DNA of 35,000 nt from Chrysomallon squamiferum (taxonomy: Eukaryota > Mollusca > Gastropoda > Neomphalida > Peltospiridae): contig CM022673.1 in NCBI GenBank assembly GCA_012295275.1, positions 2,966,105-3,001,104 on the forward strand, given 5' to 3'. The notes below the pieces were generated by a model. It ran no database searches. It saw nothing but the letters and a program-made list of their open reading frames with translations, and was not told the origin of the DNA. The position numbers were made by a program, and so were the translations under genes. Shown in pieces: positions 31,540 through 35,000 of this stretch; position 1 is the stretch's first letter, and the number at the start of each line of letters is the position of its first letter.

Positions 31540-31890
31540 TAAAAATTCTTCAAGAAGCACAGAAATCAACACACTATCTGACATTTGTTGTGTTTCTAAA
31601 TCCGTGCTGGCCATTTCCATCCAGCGAAACTGTGGCCCATTTCGAGTCCCCCACCCACCGTGTCTAATTAGTGGCAGTTTCATTAACATACGGGCACCGT
31701 GTGGCTGTCTATTGCTCCGACAGCCGGACTCTTAGTGGCGTCGTTCTGTCGGCTGCGGTTTTCTAGCCGGTTTTTCAGCGCACTTTTCCCATGATGGGTT
31801 TCGGAAGCGGTATCGTCTCCAGTCTCTCGAATCCTGCAGCTTTGATGGGCAGTTGAGGAAAGGAAAGGGGGACAGAGTGTTATTTCCGTA
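31540..31890. promoter_or_regulatory. Unique CpG-containing island
   Basis: Contains GTCTAATTAGTGGCAG (homeodomain-type TAATTAG core), an inverted repeat CCGACAG/CTGTCGG (31718-31724, 31747-31753) and the palindrome CCCATGATGGG. No credible coding frame. Confidence 0.35.
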
Positions 31891-32690
31891 AAGAAAATAA
31901 TGTTATTTATTAAAAAAGGATCCGATGTGACTTGAACAAATTTTTTGCTTCAGGGTTATGTTTTTTTTTTTTTTTTAAAGAATGAAGTTTGTGTCGGATA
32001 GACATACAGATGATGGATCGATGGATAAATTAGTGGATAAAGATATATATATATATATCTGTGTGTGTGTGTGTGTGTGTGTATGTGTGTGTGTGTGAAT
32101 ATATAAAGACATACATTTATACAGATATCTCTCTGTCAATCTATCTGTCTATCTAATAACATGTGTGTTTTTCTTTTTTGTTTAACTATCTATCTATCTA
32201 TAGGTAAACAGATAATTAAATAAAAAGAAAAACGGAGATGTTATGAAAAGTACGTAGAGAAAACAAGAGAGGATAGAACTGTATTACGTCAGACATAGTT
32301 TATAATCACACATACAGACAGAGCGACTGAAACAGATGGAATGGAAGACAGATATAAAGATACCAGACACAGACAGAAATATCCAGAATGACAGGGAGAC
32401 AGAAAGGGGAATAAAGATAAAAGAGTCGTACTGAACGATAAGGAGAAAGACATAAGAAGACTGATATGAAAGATAAACCCACTGAGAGAACGAGAAACAG
32501 AAATGGAGAGAAAATAATTTTCTGTTCGTGTCTCTCTACAAGAAAAAAAAAAACAGAAGAAAGATTATGTGATTGTTTGTCAAAAAAATATAAATAAAAA
32601 ATGAAAAACCGAGACAGGGAATGGAGAGACTGATATCTGGGACAGATAGAAATAGCAAGAACACGATTCGTGAGAATTAGATTTCTGAAC
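31891..32690. other. Gene-free sequence with short microsatellites, then purine-rich tract
   Basis: T run 31961-31976, (AT)n-(GT)n at about 32042-32098, CTAT units near 32186-32203, then A/G-rich sequence at 32220-32690 with many GACAGA words. The 128-codon minus frame (32306-32692) reads this purine strand in complement as Ser/Leu/Phe-rich sequence and is not convincing. Confidence 0.65.
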
Positions 32691-33400
32691 ATAACTTACG
32701 CGTTTCTCTCATTTACTTTTACGTTTCTGTTGATCTTGCAGATGTGTACACAATAACACGCGCTTTTCCTCTTTTACAACAAACAAGTTTTTAAAATACT
32801 TTAATATCTTCACATCTGACCCTTTACACGGAAGTATCACGCGAGGTCAGCTTTCAAAGCATATCACGTCTCAATCCCAGTTCAGCCTCGCTTACCACTG
32901 CATATGGATATCGTTGGAAAGTAATCGAGCATTTCGCTATCTCCGTACACTAAAGAGTTCTTACGGGGGATTACATAGACTACTCTAAATTTATTAGATT
33001 CTACAACGCCGAACAGGAAACAACAAAAGACAAACCACTTCTTATTTTTCTGATTAACCAGCGGGGTAGGAAATCGTTCAGAACACCTGGGAGTTGTTCG
33101 TGGAGAAGTACCAAAACTAAACTGTTCTCTCATTCAAGTTTATTGCTGATAAAATGTTTTATTCTGATGGACGCTAATCTTTATGTTGCCGGCTACGTCT
33201 AGAGTTGATCAGAAGTACCGTTAAATCACAAATAAATTACGCGAATGATGCACGCGTGAATGTGGTATGATCTCATACAGGTTAAATAATTAAATTACAA
33301 ATTGCAAAAAAAAAAAAGAGTTCAGTTTGTGCCTCAGGGTTTCTGATGGTAGCCATAAACTGTTCAGTCGAAGTTTAACGCTGTCTTAAATAGCGTTAAA
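32691..33400. promoter_or_regulatory. Long unique stretch, candidate regulatory
   Basis: About 700 bases nearly free of simple repeats. It includes TAATTAAATTA (33287-33297), a P3-type paired homeodomain word, next to CpG-containing sequence. An 83-codon minus frame (32882-33133) is unrecognised and not called. Confidence 0.3.
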
Positions 33401-33828
33401 TATTATGATATATATATATATATGCGTTTATGTGTGTGTGTATGTGTCTAATTATGTCTAAATGCTAGTAAACATGCACGTGTGTATGTTTGTGTGCATG
33501 TATGCATGTAAACAAAATTACTTTTACATTTTTACCATTCTGGTTAAAGAACGCACCTGTCGTTAAATAGTTTTTATTTTATTAACATTTTTTAACGTTT
33601 CTTCCTTTCTTTTTTTCACAACTTCTAAATAATTTTTATTGTTGTTGTTTTCTCTCGGGGTATGTGTTCTTGGCTACGTACTATAATTATAAACAGCTGA
33701 ACGGGTTACATTCACTATTTTGCGTATACAAACTGTACATAATTCACATAAATTTAACGAATGATATTTTCGTAATTAAAGATATACTGAAGGTTAATAT
33801 TAATAACAGAATGTTTCGTTAACCATTA
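33401..33828. other. Gene-free AT-rich sequence
   Basis: A TA tract at about 33409-33423 and a TG-rich stretch with CACGTG at 33477-33482, probably within diverged microsatellite. Confidence 0.6.
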
Positions 33829-33847
33829 TAATTATTATTATTATTAC

Positions 33848-33914
<67 letters not shown>

Positions 33915-33930
33915 CTATTATTATTATTAT
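33829..33930. repeat. (ATT)n microsatellite
   Basis: About 30 ATT units with two ACT interruptions. Confidence 0.97.
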
Positions 33931-34079
33931 GCTAGCTGGATGATTAGATAGACAAAGAAAAATAATTTTAATGACCACTGGTTTTCCTGCTGCCATTTTT
34001 ATTACGTTTGTTACTCATTTATAGATTTATTCAGAGATTTCGAATTCTGTATAATTACATTCAGAAACTGTTGTAGATT

Positions 34080-34476
34080 TATTTATTCTGTTTAAGAGCC
34101 ACTTTCTGTGCAGAGCTATTCTAAGCGAGGCGGGGCTCTTTTGTGTGTGCGAGCGATGTGAATGAATATGTCTGTAAATAGATAGTATCACATAATTCAA
34201 TTAAAGATACAGTTTCATTCGATTCTTATCATTGTGCGCGCCCAGGAAGTTTAATTAGCCAATAATTGAGTTGCCGTTTGACAGCTCTTGTCACGTGTCT
34301 GCACGCCGTGTTCGTTTTCAGCGAACGTTTTCAGAGTTACCGGACCATTAGGAACTCTCCTGGAAGTGACCACCGCCGAACAGACAAAGTTAATTGCTTT
34401 AAATTGAAAACTGTCTGCCAGCGACGAGCTTTCCTGTCCCTCACTTCTGTGACGTTTTGGCGAAATCTGATGACTT
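34080..34476. promoter_or_regulatory. Unique island with clustered factor-binding words
   Basis: Between about 34250 and 34300 lie TTTAATTAGCCAATAATTGAG (homeodomain cores around a CCAAT word), then TGACAG (MEIS/TALE-type) and TCACGTGT (E-box, CACGTG 34292-34297). Such clustering is typical of developmental enhancers. The surrounding 99-codon frame (34266-34565) runs into a T run and Lys/Glu repeats, so I do not call it a gene. Confidence 0.4.
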
Positions 34477-34730
34477 TTTTTTTTTTTTTTTTCTGTTTTC
34501 GTGTTTGGAGAAGGGGGAAGGGAAGTGAGGAAGGAGAAGAAAGAAAGAAAGAAAAAAAACCTTGATGTTTTGACATTATCAAAGAAGGATCGTCTGAAGC
34601 AGACGTCTAATAGTTGACATCTCGTGACCCCCCGCGAGATCTCTTTCAGTATTAATGGTTATAATGCATTAGTGGGAATTCCTATAGGCTTTTGGAAATG
34701 GGAGCCGCAACGATGTTTTTTTAGATTTTT
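34477..34730. other. Gene-free sequence with T run and purine-rich patch
   Basis: 16 T bases at 34477-34492, a GAAGGGGGAAGGGAAG-type purine patch, then a short unique stretch. Confidence 0.6.
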
Positions 34731-34738
34731 TATTTATT

Positions 34739-34793
<55 letters not shown>

Positions 34794-34796
34794 TTA
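34731..34796. repeat. (TTTA)n microsatellite
   Basis: About 16 TTTA units. Confidence 0.97.
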
Positions 34797-35000
34797 TTAT
34801 TTTTTTGGTTTGTAAAAGATGGGGGCGGCTGACTGTTAACGCAGAAGATGAAATGAGAACTGAGAGGAAAGCATCAGAAATGTTTAACTTAAACATTCTT
34901 AACATAACATATAAACACCACGGCAGTTTTATTTGAAAGCATGTACTTTAATAAATCTTAGAGACTTTTCCTCGCCTTGCAAGAAAAGAATCAGTTGAAG
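34797..35000. other. Unannotated end of the window
   Basis: Mixed sequence with no recognisable feature; intron 2 is presumed to continue. Confidence 0.5.

Noticed and set aside
31826-31838. CTCGAATCC resembling a B-box
   Set aside because: No suitable A-box lies 30-60 bases upstream on either strand, and no tRNA fold is visible.
32306-32692. 128-codon minus-strand frame
   Set aside because: It mirrors a purine-rich tract on the plus strand; the composition is Ser/Leu/Phe-biased and no domain is evident.

Overview
The window looks like animal nuclear DNA. It is very AT-rich by eye and full of microsatellites, long homopolymers and minisatellites. It carries only one recognisable protein-coding gene, split by long introns. 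The repeat-heavy, intron-rich style and the homeodomain sequence fit a lophotrochozoan, and a mollusc, possibly a cephalopod, is my best guess. That guess rests on overall character only.

The gene is a plus-strand paired-like homeobox gene of the ALX (aristaless-like 1/3/4) type. Exon 1 (6550-6748) encodes the N-terminus with an octapeptide/eh1-like motif, HSIDDILG. Exon 2 (9567-9886) encodes an acidic linker and homeodomain residues 1-46. The exons join in frame (phase 1) to give 173 residues. Exon 2 then stops exactly between homeodomain residues 46 and 47, the classic intron position of paired-type homeoboxes. I could not find the next exon, with the WFQNRR recognition-helix end, anywhere downstream. 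Intron 2 therefore runs at least 25 kb, past the window edge. A TATA-like box, a 12-bp palindrome resembling a POU-dimer site and a short upstream ORF lie just before the start codon.

Layout: 1-6040 is gene-free upstream DNA, mostly A-rich low complexity, with a less repetitive island at 1990-2520 and smaller unique stretches. 6041-6549 is promoter and 5' UTR. 6550-9886 holds exon 1, intron 1 (2.8 kb) and exon 2. 9887-35000 is intron 2. There, AT-rich and simple-repeat DNA alternates with about ten islands of 300-600 bp that are richer in GC and CpG and nearly free of simple repeats. These islands are the obvious candidates for cis-regulatory elements of this developmental gene.

The main non-coding observations are: an apparent excess of CACGTG E-boxes, almost all in the islands; a duplicated GCGCCAACTG-N20/21-CACGTGCG module at 15473-15588; a degenerate array of about 63-bp units at 18602-19165 with decayed units beyond; a 27-bp element repeated three times between variable TG tracts at 13376-13558; a diverged repeat pair 3.2 kb apart; and G-quadruplex-prone tracts. 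I see no mobile-element coding sequence, CRISPR array, operon or convincing RNA gene.
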